A stretch of DNA of 64,000 bases from Puniceibacterium sp. IMCC21224 (GTDB lineage Bacteria; Pseudomonadota; Alphaproteobacteria; Rhodobacterales; Rhodobacteraceae). How positions within the stretch are numbered: position 1 is the first letter of the stretch; the number at the start of each line of letters is the position of its first letter. Of the stretch, positions 25,890-36,155 are shown piece by piece. Position numbers and translations under genes: made by a program. The stretch lies in contig NZ_LDPY01000001.1 of NCBI RefSeq assembly GCF_001038505.1, positions 2,170,001-2,234,000 of the forward strand. Reading direction: 5' to 3'. The notes below the pieces were generated by a model. That model did not search any database. It was not told where the DNA came from and saw only the letters and a list, made by a program, of their open reading frames with translations.

Positions 25890-27551
25890 TCAGACTTCGA
25901 TGGTTTTCGGGCGGGTGCGCCCGAACCAGATCACAATCATCAGCCGCGTGACATAAATCGCGGTAAAGACCGAGGTGACGATCCCCAGACCCAGCGTGAT
26001 GGCAAAGCCGCGCACCGGACCAGAGCCCATGGCGAACAGGATCACAGCCGTGATGATCGTGGTCAGGTTGGCGTCGACGATAGCGCTCAGCGCTTTTTCA
26101 TAACCCAGTTCGATGGCACGGGCGGGGCCACGCGCGGTGCGCAATTCTTCGCGGATCCGCTCGAACACCAGCACGTTGGCATCCACCGCCATACCGACCG
26201 TCAGCACGATCCCGGCAATGCCAGGCAGCGTCAGCGTACCACCGATCAGGCTAAGTACACCAAACAACAGCGCGATGTTAAAGATCAGGGCGATATTGGC
26301 AAAGACACCGAACAGCCCGTAAGACAAGAACATGAACACCAGCACGGCGGCAAAGGCCACCATGGTTGCGATCTTGCCCGCGTCGATGCTGTCCTGACCC
26401 AGTTCCGGCCCGACAGTGCGTTCCTCAAGGAATTCCAATCCGGCAGGCAGTGCACCGGCGCGCAGCAGGACCGCCAGATTGGTCGATTCCTCGACCGAGA
26501 AATTGCCGGTGATAATGCCGGACCCGCCTGCAATATGGCTCTGGATGACCGGGGCGCTGATCACTTCGCTGTCCAGCACGATGGCAAAGGGGCTGCCGAT
26601 GTTGTCTGCCGTGTAATCGCCAAATTTACGCGCGCCCGCCGGGTTAAAGCGGAAGCTGACCGCCGGACGCCCGTTCTGATCAAAGCTGGGCTGGGCATCG
26701 ACCAGCTCTTCGCCGGTGACGACCGGCGCCTGTTCCAGCGTGTAATATAGCCCCTCTTCGTCGGCGGCCGGCAGAATCTCGTTGCCGATGCCGGCGCTGG
26801 CCTGTGCGTCAGATCCGCGGCCGACAACAGGCTGAAAGGTCAGTTGCGCCGTGGTGCCAATGATTGCTTTCAGCTCAGCCGCTGACCCGACACCCGGGAC
26901 CTGGATCAGAATGCGGTCCGCGCCCTGACGCTGAATCGTCGGTTCGCGCGTGCCAACCTCGTCGATCCGGCGCCGGATAATCTCAAGACTCTGGCGCATG
27001 GTGCGGTCGTCGGTCGCCTCGCGCTCGGCCTCGGACAGGGTGATGGTGATCTCGTCGTCCACGCCCTGCACGTCAAGATCGCTTGACCCTGCTGCCGTCA
27101 GCGACACCACCGGCTGCGCCAAACCGCGCACCAGTTCAAGCGCACGCGCCATGCCACCGGGTTGCGAAATCTTCACCCGAAGCGCATCAGCCGGTCCAGG
27201 TTGCAGACGCACGGTGCCAACCACTGCCCGCTCAGGACGCAGGGCATCGCGCACTTCGGGCCACAATGCCTCGAGTCGGGATTGATAGACATCCGCCACC
27301 CGAACTTCGGCCAGCAGATGCGCACCACCGCGCAGATCAAGCCCCAGATTGACAAGCCCAGAGGGCAGAAAATCCGGCCATTGTGCCACCTGCGCGGCCA
27401 GTTCCGGCGTCTCACCCGACTGGGTGATCGCCTTGACAGCGTCGTTATGCCCCTCAACCCGGCCATAGAACAGGTTGGGCATCGACAGCCACAGTCCCAA
27501 TGCAACCGTGCCCCAGATCAGCACCCGTTTCCATAAATCAATCTGCAACAT
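25890..27551 (-). CDS. secD: Protein translocase subunit SecD
   Basis: This is the SecD component of the SecDF export motor, 553 residues with one N-terminal TM, a large periplasmic region (P1 head and base) and five TMs in the C-terminal half. Motifs include GLDLRGGAHLLAEV near residue 70, the periplasmic RIDEVGTREPTIQRQG, and the membrane motif VGMAVDANVLVFERIREEL with the proton-path aspartate. It lies between yajC and secF in the standard order. Confidence 0.97.
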   Translation of the reverse strand: MLQIDLWKRVLIWGTVALGLWLSMPNLFYGRVEGHNDAVKAITQSGETPELAAQVAQWPDFLPSGLVNLGLDLRGGAHLLAEVRVADVYQSRLEALWPEVRDALRPERAVVGTVRLQPGPADALRVKISQPGGMARALELVRGLAQPVVSLTAAGSSDLDVQGVDDEITITLSEAEREATDDRTMRQSLEIIRRRIDEVGTREPTIQRQGADRILIQVPGVGSAAELKAIIGTTAQLTFQPVVGRGSDAQASAGIGNEILPAADEEGLYYTLEQAPVVTGEELVDAQPSFDQNGRPAVSFRFNPAGARKFGDYTADNIGSPFAIVLDSEVISAPVIQSHIAGGSGIITGNFSVEESTNLAVLLRAGALPAGLEFLEERTVGPELGQDSIDAGKIATMVAFAAVLVFMFLSYGLFGVFANIALIFNIALLFGVLSLIGGTLTLPGIAGIVLTVGMAVDANVLVFERIREELRTARGPARAIELGYEKALSAIVDANLTTIITAVILFAMGSGPVRGFAITLGLGIVTSVFTAIYVTRLMIVIWFGRTRPKTIEV

Positions 27552-27611
27552 CTCGGGCGTCCGTCAGGTCAGGTCGTGGGCAATTGGAGGCAAAGCGCGG
27601 TCAGTCCAGCG

Positions 27612-27920
27612 TCACTTGGTCAGGCTGGGTCCGCGGTCGTTGGCCGGCTCGGTCTTGGAGAGCACCTGCGAGATCGTGCTCTGCACCACCCGCACTTTGA
27701 CGTTCTCGGCCAGCTCGACCTCGACCTCGTTGTTTTCCTTGACCTTCACGACCTTGCCGATCAGACCACCCTGGGTCACGACCTGATCGCCCCGGCGCAG
27801 CGCCTTGACCATGGCAGTATGCTCTTTGAGCTTTTTCTGCTGTGGCCGGATCAGAAGGAAATACATGATCCCGAAGATCAGGATCAGCGGGACGAATTGC
27901 GCAATGGCACTGCCATCCAT
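27612..27920 (-). CDS. yajC: Preprotein translocase accessory protein YajC
   Basis: YajC is a small single-TM protein that associates with SecDF. The 102-residue product starts MDGSAIAQFVPLILIFGIMYF (hydrophobic helix about residues 8-26), followed by the family motif LIRPQQKKLKEH and GDQVVTQGGLIGKV. The ATG at 27920 has AAGGAG about 7 nt upstream, so I prefer it to an upstream in-frame start. It begins the yajC-secD-secF operon and is divergent from metA. Confidence 0.94.
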   Translation of the reverse strand: MDGSAIAQFVPLILIFGIMYFLLIRPQQKKLKEHTAMVKALRRGDQVVTQGGLIGKVVKVKENNEVEVELAENVKVRVVQSTISQVLSKTEPANDRGPSLTK

Positions 27921-28182
27921 AGAAAGGCTCCTTGGTGCAAGGCGGGGCACCCCCGCGAGAATTGGCCGTTACCTAAGTCCTGTGCGCAGGAATGGCAACG
28001 GGGGAGGCCCGCAAATCCCCTTACCCGCGCCACGACACAACGATGTGGGTGCGAGTCACCCCGCCGCCCCCCTCATGTAGGGTCCCGATCACCTGCCAGA
28101 TCAGCCGTGCAACAGCGCGCGGGTTGTGATGCCCGCTGCTCTGGCCTATCTCTGCGGCTCTGCACCAACCGGACTTATTCCC

Positions 28183-29154
28183 ATGCCGATAAAACTGCCC
28201 TCAGATCTGCCAGCATATGACGTTCTCAACCGCGAAGGCGTCATGGTCATAGACGAAGATGTGGCGTCGCTTCAGGATATCCGCCCACAGCGGATCGGGC
28301 TGCTCAACCTGATGCCGAAAAAGATCCAGACCGAGAACCAGTTCGCCCGGCTGATCGGCGCCACACCGCTACAGATCGAACTGTCGCTGATCCGGATGAC
28401 GGAACATGCCACCAAAAATACCGCCGCCGAACATATGGAGGCGTTCTACCGCCCGTTTGCCGAGGTGGCCGCTAGCGGTGAAAAATTTGATGGTCTGATC
28501 ATCACCGGTGCCCCGATCGAGCATCTGGAGTTTTCCGACGTCACTTATTGGGACGAGTTGCAGCAGGTTTTCGAGTGGACCCAGACCAATGTGCATTCGA
28601 CCCTTGGCGTCTGCTGGGGCGGTATGGCGATGATCAACCATTTCCACGGCGTTCCCAAACATATTCTGGATCACAAGGCGTTTGGCTGCATCCGACACCA
28701 GAACCTGGCGCCCGCATCGCCATATCTGCGCGGATTTTCCGACGATATGGTGATTCCCGTCAGCCGCTGGACCGAATTGCGCCGCGATGAGATTACCGCC
28801 GCCCAGTTGCCGATCCTTATCGACAGCACCGACAGCGGTCCGTGTCTGGTCGAGGACCCGGCCCATCGCGCGCTCTATCTGTTTAATCATTTTGAATATG
28901 ACAGCGACACGCTGAAACAGGAATATGATCGCGATGTCGCCTCGGGCACGGCGATCAATGTGCCGGCCAACTACTATCCCGAGAATGACCCGGCGCGGGC
29001 ACCACAGAATCGCTGGCGCAGCCACGCGCATCTTCTTTATGGAAATTGGATCTCAGAGATCTACCTGACGACTCCGTTCGATATCGACGCGATTGGCCGC
29101 AACTCGACCGATTTGCGCAAGTCGGCAAAGCCCAGAAAGGACCCCGCTGTCTGA
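28183..29154 (+). CDS. metA: Homoserine O-acyltransferase MetA, predicted acetyl-CoA specific
   Basis: This 323-residue enzyme acylates homoserine, the first committed step of methionine synthesis. The catalytic cysteine is in GVCWGGMAM and the catalytic histidine in FNHFEYD. At the acyl-CoA-specificity position it carries Glu113 ([10 protein letters not shown]), where succinyl-specific E. coli MetA has glycine. Published work on this position predicts O-acetylhomoserine as product. A start at 28183 gives the usual [11 protein letters not shown] beginning; an upstream ATG is in frame but has no better site. The C-terminal tail ([14 protein letters not shown]) is slightly longer than usual. 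No methionine riboswitch was recognised upstream. Confidence 0.93.
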   Translation: MPIKLPSDLPAYDVLNREGVMVIDEDVASLQDIRPQRIGLLNLMPKKIQTENQFARLIGATPLQIELSLIRMTEHATKNTAAEHMEAFYRPFAEVAASGEKFDGLIITGAPIEHLEFSDVTYWDELQQVFEWTQTNVHSTLGVCWGGMAMINHFHGVPKHILDHKAFGCIRHQNLAPASPYLRGFSDDMVIPVSRWTELRRDEITAAQLPILIDSTDSGPCLVEDPAHRALYLFNHFEYDSDTLKQEYDRDVASGTAINVPANYYPENDPARAPQNRWRSHAHLLYGNWISEIYLTTPFDIDAIGRNSTDLRKSAKPRKDPAV

Positions 29155-29205
29155 GGTCCTTCTGCGCTGCGCGCAGTTGTTTCCAGTGTGAAAGTGTCCC
29201 TCGTG

Positions 29206-30189
29206 ATGTTCAAGACCCTCGCCATCCTATCCATCGCTGTTCTCGGTGGCTGTTCCGCCCTGATCGAAACCCGCGCCAGCACACGAGAGGCGGACGCCCT
29301 GCGCGACTGGCCACCGCTGGGTCAGTTCGTCGACGTGGGGGGCGGACGGCAAGTCCACGCTTTTGTGACCGGTCAGGGCCCCGATCTGGTGCTGATCCAC
29401 GGAGCTTCGGGCAATCTGCGCGACTTTACCTTTGATTTTGTCGACCGGGTTCGCAACAACTACCGTGTCATCGTGTTTGATCGCCCCGGACTGGGATATA
29501 CCGACCGTGTCGGCGACAGTTTTGGCGGCGCGTTCAATACCTCTGCCGAAAGTCCGGAACAACAGGCCGCCATGCTCTGGAGCGCTGCCGACCGGCTGAG
29601 CGTCACAAACCCTATCGTGCTGGGCCATTCCTATGGCGGGTCTGTCGCCATGGCCTGGGGGCTGAATCATCCGGCTTCGGCCCTGGTGATTGTGTCAGGG
29701 GCGACGATGCCGTGGCCCGGCAAACTTGGCCCGTCATATACCGTGCTGGGATCGGGCCTTGGCGGCGCGGTTGTTCCACCGTTCGTGACGGCATTCGCCT
29801 CGCAAGAGACGATCAACGACGCCGTTCGCAGCGTCTTTGCCCCCAACGCCGCGCCCGATGGCTATGCCCAATATGTCGGCCCCGGCCTGACCCTGCGCCG
29901 CGAGTCGCTGCGCGCCAATGCCCGGCAGGTCAATTCGCTGCGCCCGCATCTGGTGCAGATGTCGGCGCGGTATCCGTCGCTGGACCTGCCAATCGAACTG
30001 ATCCACGGTGACGCCGACACCACTGTCCCGATCGACGTGCATGCACGCCCGCTGGACGCGCTGCTGCCCAATTCCGCGCTGAACGTGTTGCCGGGCGTCG
30101 GCCACATGCCGCATCATGTGCAACCACAAACCGTGGTGGATGCCATCAACCGCGCCGCGCATCGGGCGGGTTTGCGCCAGGAGTTATAA
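29206..30189 (+). CDS. Alpha/beta hydrolase lipoprotein
   Basis: This 327-residue protein starts with a lipoprotein signal peptide (MFKTLAILSIAVLGGCSA; lipidated Cys16) followed by an alpha/beta hydrolase domain. The oxyanion region is LVLIHGASGNLRDF, the nucleophile elbow GHSYGGS carries the catalytic serine, and the late loop VLPGVGHMPHHV carries the histidine. It is therefore probably a periplasm-facing esterase or lipase of unknown substrate. An alternative GTG start lies six codons upstream. It follows metA by 51 bp but shares no evident function with it. Confidence 0.8.
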   Translation: MFKTLAILSIAVLGGCSALIETRASTREADALRDWPPLGQFVDVGGGRQVHAFVTGQGPDLVLIHGASGNLRDFTFDFVDRVRNNYRVIVFDRPGLGYTDRVGDSFGGAFNTSAESPEQQAAMLWSAADRLSVTNPIVLGHSYGGSVAMAWGLNHPASALVIVSGATMPWPGKLGPSYTVLGSGLGGAVVPPFVTAFASQETINDAVRSVFAPNAAPDGYAQYVGPGLTLRRESLRANARQVNSLRPHLVQMSARYPSLDLPIELIHGDADTTVPIDVHARPLDALLPNSALNVLPGVGHMPHHVQPQTVVDAINRAAHRAGLRQEL

Positions 30190-30413
30190 ACAGCAAAAAC
30201 GGCTCCACCACCTGGGAACACGGTGAGGGGCATGTGCCCGTCTGGGCGTAGCGGGAACCGCCCCGCGCGTTGGGTACCAGCCTTTGACAAGAGCGCGCCG
30301 AAGCGCCTGCGCCCCGTCCGACATGACCCCGCCAATCGACCGACAGCGATTGCGTTAAGCCAGTTAACATCCCATATTACTGGCCAAGAGCAGAACAAAA
30401 GAGGCCCTGTCCC

Positions 30414-31283
30414 GTGACCCTTCCTTTTGACGGCGCCATCAGCGCCTATTACAAAAACGATGCCCCAAAGGATGTGCGCGACGCAATCGAGCGCGCCGAC
30501 AAGGACGATATTCTGTCCAACGCCTATCCTTATTCTGAAGAAGTCTCAAAAAAGACGTATGAAAAGGAAATGAAGGCGCTGCAGATCGAACTGGTCAAAA
30601 TGCAGTCCTGGGTGCGCGACACCGGTGCGCGCATCGCCATCGTGTTTGAGGGGCGCGACGCTGCCGGCAAAGGCGGCACGATCAAGCGTTTTCGCGAAAA
30701 CCTGAATCCGCGCGGGGCGCGCAATGTAGCGCTGGCCAAACCGTCCGACACCGAGATGACGCAATGGTATTTCCAGCGCTACATCACGCATCTGCCGGCT
30801 GCTGGCGAAATCGTATTCTTTGACCGCTCGTGGTACAATCGCGGCGTGGTCGAACACGTCTTTGGGTTCTGCACCGATGAACAGCGCGAACACTTCTTTG
30901 CTCAGGTCAACGACTTTGAAAAGATGCTGGTGCAGGACGGGATTCATCTGTTCAAGCTCTGGCTCAACGTCGGGCGCGCGGAACAGTTGCGCCGCTTTCT
31001 GGACCGCGAAAAGGATCCGCTGAAACACTGGAAACTGTCGTCGATTGATGTCGAAGGACTGGCCAAATGGGACGCCTACTCTACCGCGATCCATGAAACG
31101 CTGACCCGGTCGCATACCAAAAAGACACCCTGGACTATTGTGCGCTCGGACGACAAACGCCGCGCGCGTTTGGCGGCAATCCGCAGCGTTCTGGGGTCGC
31201 TGGACTACGACAAAAAAGACGCAAAGGCGCTGGGTGAGCCAGATAAAAAGATCTGCGGTGGTCCCGACCTCTGGGATGTCTAA
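30414..31283 (+). CDS. ppk2: Polyphosphate kinase 2
   Basis: This 289-residue P-loop kinase transfers phosphate between polyphosphate and nucleotides (usually generating NTPs from NDPs). The Walker A sequence is [15 protein letters not shown]. The lid/Walker B region [16 protein letters not shown] and the C-terminal [16 protein letters not shown] are characteristic. This is a single-domain PPK2 by length; its nucleotide preference cannot be read directly. The GTG start has GAGG about 10 nt upstream. The stop overlaps the start of a TetR gene by 8 bp, so the regulator is co-translated. Confidence 0.94.
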   Translation: MTLPFDGAISAYYKNDAPKDVRDAIERADKDDILSNAYPYSEEVSKKTYEKEMKALQIELVKMQSWVRDTGARIAIVFEGRDAAGKGGTIKRFRENLNPRGARNVALAKPSDTEMTQWYFQRYITHLPAAGEIVFFDRSWYNRGVVEHVFGFCTDEQREHFFAQVNDFEKMLVQDGIHLFKLWLNVGRAEQLRRFLDREKDPLKHWKLSSIDVEGLAKWDAYSTAIHETLTRSHTKKTPWTIVRSDDKRRARLAAIRSVLGSLDYDKKDAKALGEPDKKICGGPDLWDV

Positions 31284-31893
31284 ACGCGGATATCATCACG
31301 GCAATCTGGCGCAGGCACTGGTTGCGGCAGCCCTGATCCTGATCGAGGAAAAGGGGCCGACCGGATTTACCCTGTCCGAAGCCGCAAAACAGGCCGGTGT
31401 GACCCCGGCGGCGGTCTACCGTCATTTTGCTGGGCGCGAGGACCTGATCGCCGAGGCGGCACGTCAGGGCTACGATATTTTTGCCGATGTGATGCAATAT
31501 GCCTATGACAGTGGCCAGCCCTCGGCGCTCGCCGCATTCGAGGCGACGGGCCGGGCCTATCTGGCCTTTGCCCGGCGCTATCCCGGTCATTACATTGCGA
31601 TGTTCGAAAGCGGCGTTTCGGTTAATCATTCACCGGAACTGGCGACGGCGTCATCGCGGGCCCGCGCAGTTCTGGAACTTGCCGCGACGGATCTGTCGCA
31701 ACACATTCCCCCGGACAAGCGGCCCCCCGCTTCGATGTTCTCGGCGCATATCTGGGCGCTCAGCCACGGCGTGGTCGAACTGTTTGCCCGCAATGCTCCG
31801 GGCAGCCGCAGCCCCTTCCCGCCCGAAGATCTGCTTGAGACCGGCATCGGCATCTATTTACGCGGACTCGGACTGATCCGACCGGATTCATAA
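31276..31893 (+). CDS. TetR/AcrR family transcriptional regulator
   Basis: This 205-residue regulator has an N-terminal TetR helix-turn-helix: [15 protein letters not shown], then [27 protein letters not shown]. The C-terminal ligand-binding part contains [16 protein letters not shown] and a [13 protein letters not shown] helix, typical of WHG-type TetR C-domains. The ATG at 31276 overlaps ppk2 by 8 bp. It may regulate ppk2 or its own operon; no operator was found. Confidence 0.9.
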   Translation: MSKRGYHHGNLAQALVAAALILIEEKGPTGFTLSEAAKQAGVTPAAVYRHFAGREDLIAEAARQGYDIFADVMQYAYDSGQPSALAAFEATGRAYLAFARRYPGHYIAMFESGVSVNHSPELATASSRARAVLELAATDLSQHIPPDKRPPASMFSAHIWALSHGVVELFARNAPGSRSPFPPEDLLETGIGIYLRGLGLIRPDS

Positions 31894-31956
31894 GCCGCGC
31901 CTAATTTGGGTCCAAGCGGCACCATACCGCCCGACCTCACCATCATCAGGCCGCCG

Positions 31957-33081
31957 TTACAGGGCCTCGATATCTCCGGCGGCGCGCATCGCGTGAAATT
32001 CGCCCTCAAATTCCGCAAACCGCCCGGCACTGATTGACTCGCGAATTCCCTGCATAAGATCTTGATAGTAATGCAGATTATGCCATGTGAGCAGCATCCC
32101 GGAAATCATCTCTTGCGCCCGGAACACATGATGCAGATAGGCGCGGGAATAATTCCGGCAGGCCGGACAGGTGCAATCTTCGTCCAGTGGACGCGGGTCA
32201 TCCTGATGGCGGGCATTCTTGATGTTGAGCTGCCCGCGCCGGGTCCAGGCCTGTCCTGTGCGGCCCGAGCGTGAGGGCAAAACGCAGTCCATCATGTCAA
32301 TGCCGCGCTTGACCGCGCCCAGAATATCGTCCGGCTTGCCGACCCCCATGAGATAGCGCGGCTTGTCGTCGGGTAGCATATCGACGGCAAAATCCAGCGT
32401 CTGGAACATCATCTCCTGCCCCTCGCCCACGGCCAACCCGCCAACCGCATAGCCGTCAAAGCCGATGCGTTTCAGCGCCTCGGCGCTTTCCTGGCGCTGA
32501 TCGGGGAACACGCTGCCCTGCTGGATTCCAAACAGCATATGCCCCGAACGATCGCCAAAGGCGTCGCGCGACCGCTGCGCCCAACGCATCGACAGCCGCA
32601 TGCTGTCCAGCGCCTGCGCCTCGGTGCAGGGATAGGGTGTGCATTCGTCAAACGCCATCACGATGTCCGACCCCAAAAGGCGCTGGATCTCCATCGAGCG
32701 TTCTGGCGTGATCTCGTGTTTCGAGCCGTCGATATGGCTTTTGAAGGTTACGCCGCGTTCGGTCAATTTGCGCAGATCCGCCAGCGACATCACCTGAAAG
32801 CCACCAGAATCCGTCAGGATCGGGCGATCCCAGTTCATGAATTTGTGCAGGCCGCCCAAGGCGTGAATGCGTTCAGCCGTGGGTCGCAACATCAGATGAT
32901 ACGTATTGCCCAGCAGGATATCTGCCCCGGTGGCGCGGACGCTCTCCGGCATCATCGCCTTAACCGTCGCGGCAGTGCCGACGGGCATGAAGGCAGGTGT
33001 GCGGATCTCACCACGGGGGGTTGAGATTGCGCCGGTGCGGGCACGGCCATCGCGGGCCGAGACGGTGAATGAGGTGCTCAT
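31957..33081 (-). CDS. tgt: tRNA-guanine transglycosylase
   Basis: This 374-residue enzyme exchanges guanine-34 for preQ1 in tRNAs with GUN anticodons, leading to queuosine. The substrate pocket motif [13 protein letters not shown], the nucleophile region [15 protein letters not shown], and the zinc-binding [16 protein letters not shown] are all visible. Length is standard for bacterial Tgt. It converges with the TetR gene and is divergent from the SPFH gene. No queA is adjacent. Confidence 0.97.
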   Translation of the reverse strand: MSTSFTVSARDGRARTGAISTPRGEIRTPAFMPVGTAATVKAMMPESVRATGADILLGNTYHLMLRPTAERIHALGGLHKFMNWDRPILTDSGGFQVMSLADLRKLTERGVTFKSHIDGSKHEITPERSMEIQRLLGSDIVMAFDECTPYPCTEAQALDSMRLSMRWAQRSRDAFGDRSGHMLFGIQQGSVFPDQRQESAEALKRIGFDGYAVGGLAVGEGQEMMFQTLDFAVDMLPDDKPRYLMGVGKPDDILGAVKRGIDMMDCVLPSRSGRTGQAWTRRGQLNIKNARHQDDPRPLDEDCTCPACRNYSRAYLHHVFRAQEMISGMLLTWHNLHYYQDLMQGIRESISAGRFAEFEGEFHAMRAAGDIEAL

Positions 33082-33301
33082 GGCGGGATGCTTTAGGCTG
33101 CGAAACGGCGTCGCACAAGGGCGCGGCGCAACACTCGGTCAATCCACCCGCCTCTCCCAAGGGCAATCAGCACTTTGCTGGTTTTGCGATTTCAGTCGGG
33201 GGGACATCACGCTGATCCCGTTCAGGGACCGATACTAATTGACATTGCATTGACCGGAAAACCCACGTCCACTACGCCAGTATCAGCCAAAGGAGACGCC
33301 C

Positions 33302-34204
33302 GTGCCCCCAGAACTCCAGCTTTTGATCGACGAATTTTTTTCCGGCAACCTGATTTTTATACTGCTTGCCCTGCTGGTCGTCATTGTCATCCTGCGTGCG
33401 GTGCGCATCGTGCCACAATCGGAACAATATGTCGTCGAACGATTTGGCAGGCTGCACGCGGTGCTTGGGCCGGGGATCAACCTGATCGTCCCGTTTCTGG
33501 ACCGGGTTGCGCATAAAATCTCGATCTTGGAACGGCAGTTGCCGACCATCACGCAGGATGCCATCACGCTTGATAACGTTCTGGTGCAGGTCGACACATC
33601 GGTATTCTATCGCATCATCGAGCCGGAAAAAACCGTCTACCGCATTCGCGACGTCGATGCCGCCATCTCAACCACGGTGGCGGGGATTGTGCGCTCAGAA
33701 ATCGGCAAGATGGAGCTGGATCAGGTCCAATCGAACCGCGGCACCCTGACGGCAACGATCAAGGAACAGATCTTTGCCGTGGTCGACGACTGGGGGATCG
33801 AGGTGACGCGCGCCGAACTGCTGGACGTCAATCTGGATCAGGCCACCCGATCGGCAATGCTGCAACAGTTGAACGCCGAACGCGCACGCCGCGCCCAGGT
33901 GACAGAGGCCGAGGGCAAGAAACGAGCCGTCGAACTGGGTGCCGACGCCGATCTCTATGCTTCGGAACAGGCGGCCAAGGCGCGGCGGGTGCTGGCCGAC
34001 GCCGACGCTTATGCCACGGGTGTCATCGCGCAGGCGATCGCCGCCGGAGGACTCGAGGCGGCGCAATATCAAGTGGCCCTCAAACAGGTCGATGCGCTGA
34101 ATGCGCTGGGGGCCGGCGAAGGTAAGCAAACCATCGTGCTGCCCGCCAACGCGCTTGAGGCCTTTGGCGATGCGTTCAAGATGCTCAAGGGCAAACTGCC
34201 ATGA
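33302..34204 (+). CDS. SPFH/band 7 membrane protein (paraslipin/QmcA type)
   Basis: This 300-residue protein has one N-terminal TM (about residues 15-33) and an SPFH domain starting at IVPQSEQYVVERFGRLHAVLGPGINLIVPFLDR, followed by alternating alanine/glutamate-rich coiled-coil segments. Such proteins form membrane microdomain scaffolds and often pair with NfeD proteins. The GTG start has AAAGGAGA about 7 nt before it. The next gene, nfeD-like, overlaps by 4 bp. Confidence 0.9.
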   Translation: MPPELQLLIDEFFSGNLIFILLALLVVIVILRAVRIVPQSEQYVVERFGRLHAVLGPGINLIVPFLDRVAHKISILERQLPTITQDAITLDNVLVQVDTSVFYRIIEPEKTVYRIRDVDAAISTTVAGIVRSEIGKMELDQVQSNRGTLTATIKEQIFAVVDDWGIEVTRAELLDVNLDQATRSAMLQQLNAERARRAQVTEAEGKKRAVELGADADLYASEQAAKARRVLADADAYATGVIAQAIAAGGLEAAQYQVALKQVDALNALGAGEGKQTIVLPANALEAFGDAFKMLKGKLP

Positions 34205-34467
34205 TCTGGGCCATCTGGTGGGTCTGGCTGGCGGGTGCGCTGGCTCTGGCAATCCTCGAATTGCTGGCACCGGGGTTCATTTTCCTTGGTTTTGCCATCG
34301 GTGCTGCGGCCGTCGCGCTTTTGCTGCTGATCCCGTTCACGACGTCGCCCGCTGTCCTGCTGGCCGTGTTCGCGCTGCTGTCACTGGCGGCATGGGCGCT
34401 GCTGAGGCGGCTGTTTCGCGCCCCCAAAGGTCAGGTGCGCTTTGTGCGCCACGACATTAACGACTGA
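34201..34467 (+). CDS. NfeD family protein (short form)
   Basis: This 88-residue protein has hydrophobic segments from about residue 1 to 70 and a basic tail (RRLFRAPKGQVRFVRHD). It lacks the ClpP-like protease part and ends before a full OB-fold NfeD domain, so it is the short NfeD1b type or a truncated member. ATGA overlap with the upstream SPFH gene gives the usual stomatin/NfeD pairing. Confidence 0.8.
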   Translation: MIWAIWWVWLAGALALAILELLAPGFIFLGFAIGAAAVALLLLIPFTTSPAVLLAVFALLSLAAWALLRRLFRAPKGQVRFVRHDIND

Positions 34468-34602
34468 ACCGCCGCATCACTGAGATATGGCGAAACGCAG
34501 CGTCGGCGCTCACCTTTCTGTCATACACCTGTGCCAAGGCTGGCTTGCGGCGCTCTGGTCCTGTTGATAGGGCTTGGCGTTCATTTGGCCAAAGGACGCG
34601 AC

Positions 34603-36012
34603 ATGCACGACGATCTGCCCGAGACACCCGACCTCATCCGATTCGGATGGGAGGAATGGGTGGCATTGCCGGATCTCGGCCTTCCGTCCCTGCGCGCCAA
34701 GGTCGATACCGGGGCGCGCACTTCCGCGCTGCACGCCTTTGACATCGAAACCTTTGGTCCCGCCGCCGCCCCCAGGGTGCGGTTTACCATCCACCCGATC
34801 CCCGGCCGCGACGATCTGATCATTCCCTGTTCGGCCCCCATCGTTGACCGCCGCACCGTCACATCGTCAAATGGAGAGAGCGAGAGCCGCTATGTCATCG
34901 CCTCGACCCTTCGGGTCGGTGGCAATAGCTGGCGGATTGAGCTGACGCTGACCAACCGCGACCGGATGAACAGCCGGATGCTGCTGGGGCGTGAGGCGCT
35001 CAAGGATCATATCACCATCGTTGCCACTGACCGGTTCTGTCAGCCGGAACTTAGCTATGATGTCTATTCCAGCCAGACCGTGCGCACCTCAGCCCCGAAA
35101 CGCGCGCTGCGGGTCGCAGTGTTGAGCCGCGAGGACAATTACTCGACCCGGCGACTGGTGCAAGAGGGCGAATCGCGTGGTCATACGGTCGAGGTGATCG
35201 ACACAACCCGCTGCTACATGGCCATCAACGCCATGGCCCCAGAGGTGCATTATGACGGTGCCCGCCTTCCCCGCTATGATGTGGTGATCCCGCGTATCGG
35301 CACCTCTGTCACCGCCTATGGCACCGCCGTCATCCGCCAGTTCGAAACCATCGGCACCTTTTGCGTCAACGGGTCCGAGGGCATCACCGCGTCACGCGAC
35401 AAACTGCACGCGCATCAGTTGATGGCCCAGCATAAGATCGGCATGCCTAACACCGCCTTTGCCTCGTCCCCCAAGGACACAGACAGCCTGATGCGGCTGG
35501 TTGGCACCGCGCCGCTGATCGTCAAGCTGCTGGAATCAACCCAAGGCAAAGGCGTCGTTCTGGCAGAGACAAAGAAGGCCGCACAATCGGTGATCGACGC
35601 CTTTCGCGGGCTGCGCGCCAATTTTCTGGTGCAGGATTTCGTCAAGGAATCAGCGGGCGAAGATATCCGATGCCTTGTCGTCGGCACCAAGGTCGTCGCC
35701 GCGATGAAACGCACCGGAGCCGATGGCGATTTCCGCTCGAACCTGCATCAGGGCGGCACCGCGCAGGTGGTCCGCATCACCAAGGAAGAACGCGAAACCG
35801 CGGTGCGCGCGGCCCGAGCGTTCAAACTTAACCTTGCAGGCGTCGATCTGCTGCGTTCGGACACCGGGCCAAAGGTGCTTGAGGTCAACTCGAGCCCCGG
35901 GCTCGAAGGGATTGAAAACGCAACCAAAAAGAATATCGCTGGTTTGCTCTATGACCACGTCGAAGAACGCGTGCGCCCCGCCCCCGTGCGGCGACGCAAA
36001 GTGCTGGGCTAA
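34603..36012 (+). CDS. rimK: RimK-type ATP-grasp ligase fused to a retropepsin-like protease domain
   Basis: This is a 469-residue two-domain protein. Residues about 10-160 form the RimK-associated aspartic-protease-like domain, with DTGARTSALHAF at residues 35-46 and MNSRMLLGREAL near its end. Residues about 165-460 form the RimK ATP-grasp ligase, with GMPNTAFA, LLESTQGKGVVLAE, FVKESAGEDIRCLVVG and VLEVNSSPGLEGIE carrying ATP/metal-binding residues. RimK adds glutamate residues, classically to ribosomal protein S6. The ATG at 34603 has AAGGA seven nt upstream. The fusion is known in other proteobacteria. Confidence 0.88.
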   Translation: MHDDLPETPDLIRFGWEEWVALPDLGLPSLRAKVDTGARTSALHAFDIETFGPAAAPRVRFTIHPIPGRDDLIIPCSAPIVDRRTVTSSNGESESRYVIASTLRVGGNSWRIELTLTNRDRMNSRMLLGREALKDHITIVATDRFCQPELSYDVYSSQTVRTSAPKRALRVAVLSREDNYSTRRLVQEGESRGHTVEVIDTTRCYMAINAMAPEVHYDGARLPRYDVVIPRIGTSVTAYGTAVIRQFETIGTFCVNGSEGITASRDKLHAHQLMAQHKIGMPNTAFASSPKDTDSLMRLVGTAPLIVKLLESTQGKGVVLAETKKAAQSVIDAFRGLRANFLVQDFVKESAGEDIRCLVVGTKVVAAMKRTGADGDFRSNLHQGGTAQVVRITKEERETAVRAARAFKLNLAGVDLLRSDTGPKVLEVNSSPGLEGIENATKKNIAGLLYDHVEERVRPAPVRRRKVLG

Positions 36013-36155
36013 CGGCTGTGGCCCCAGCCAGTCAGCTCCGGGGCTAAACGGGGCCAGCTTTGCCCATACGCACTACAGAGTCCAGGCAGGCACCCTTTAC
36101 GCGGCGATTGGCATTCCCTATATCTTTGCTCAGGTAAGCGAAAAGGACAAACCCC

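Noticed and set aside
28000..28182. Possible SAM-II riboswitch upstream of metA
   Set aside because: SAM-II elements often precede metA in alphaproteobacteria, but the conserved loop-stem pairing could not be matched here; the candidate GCGCGC stem lacks a partner at the right distance.
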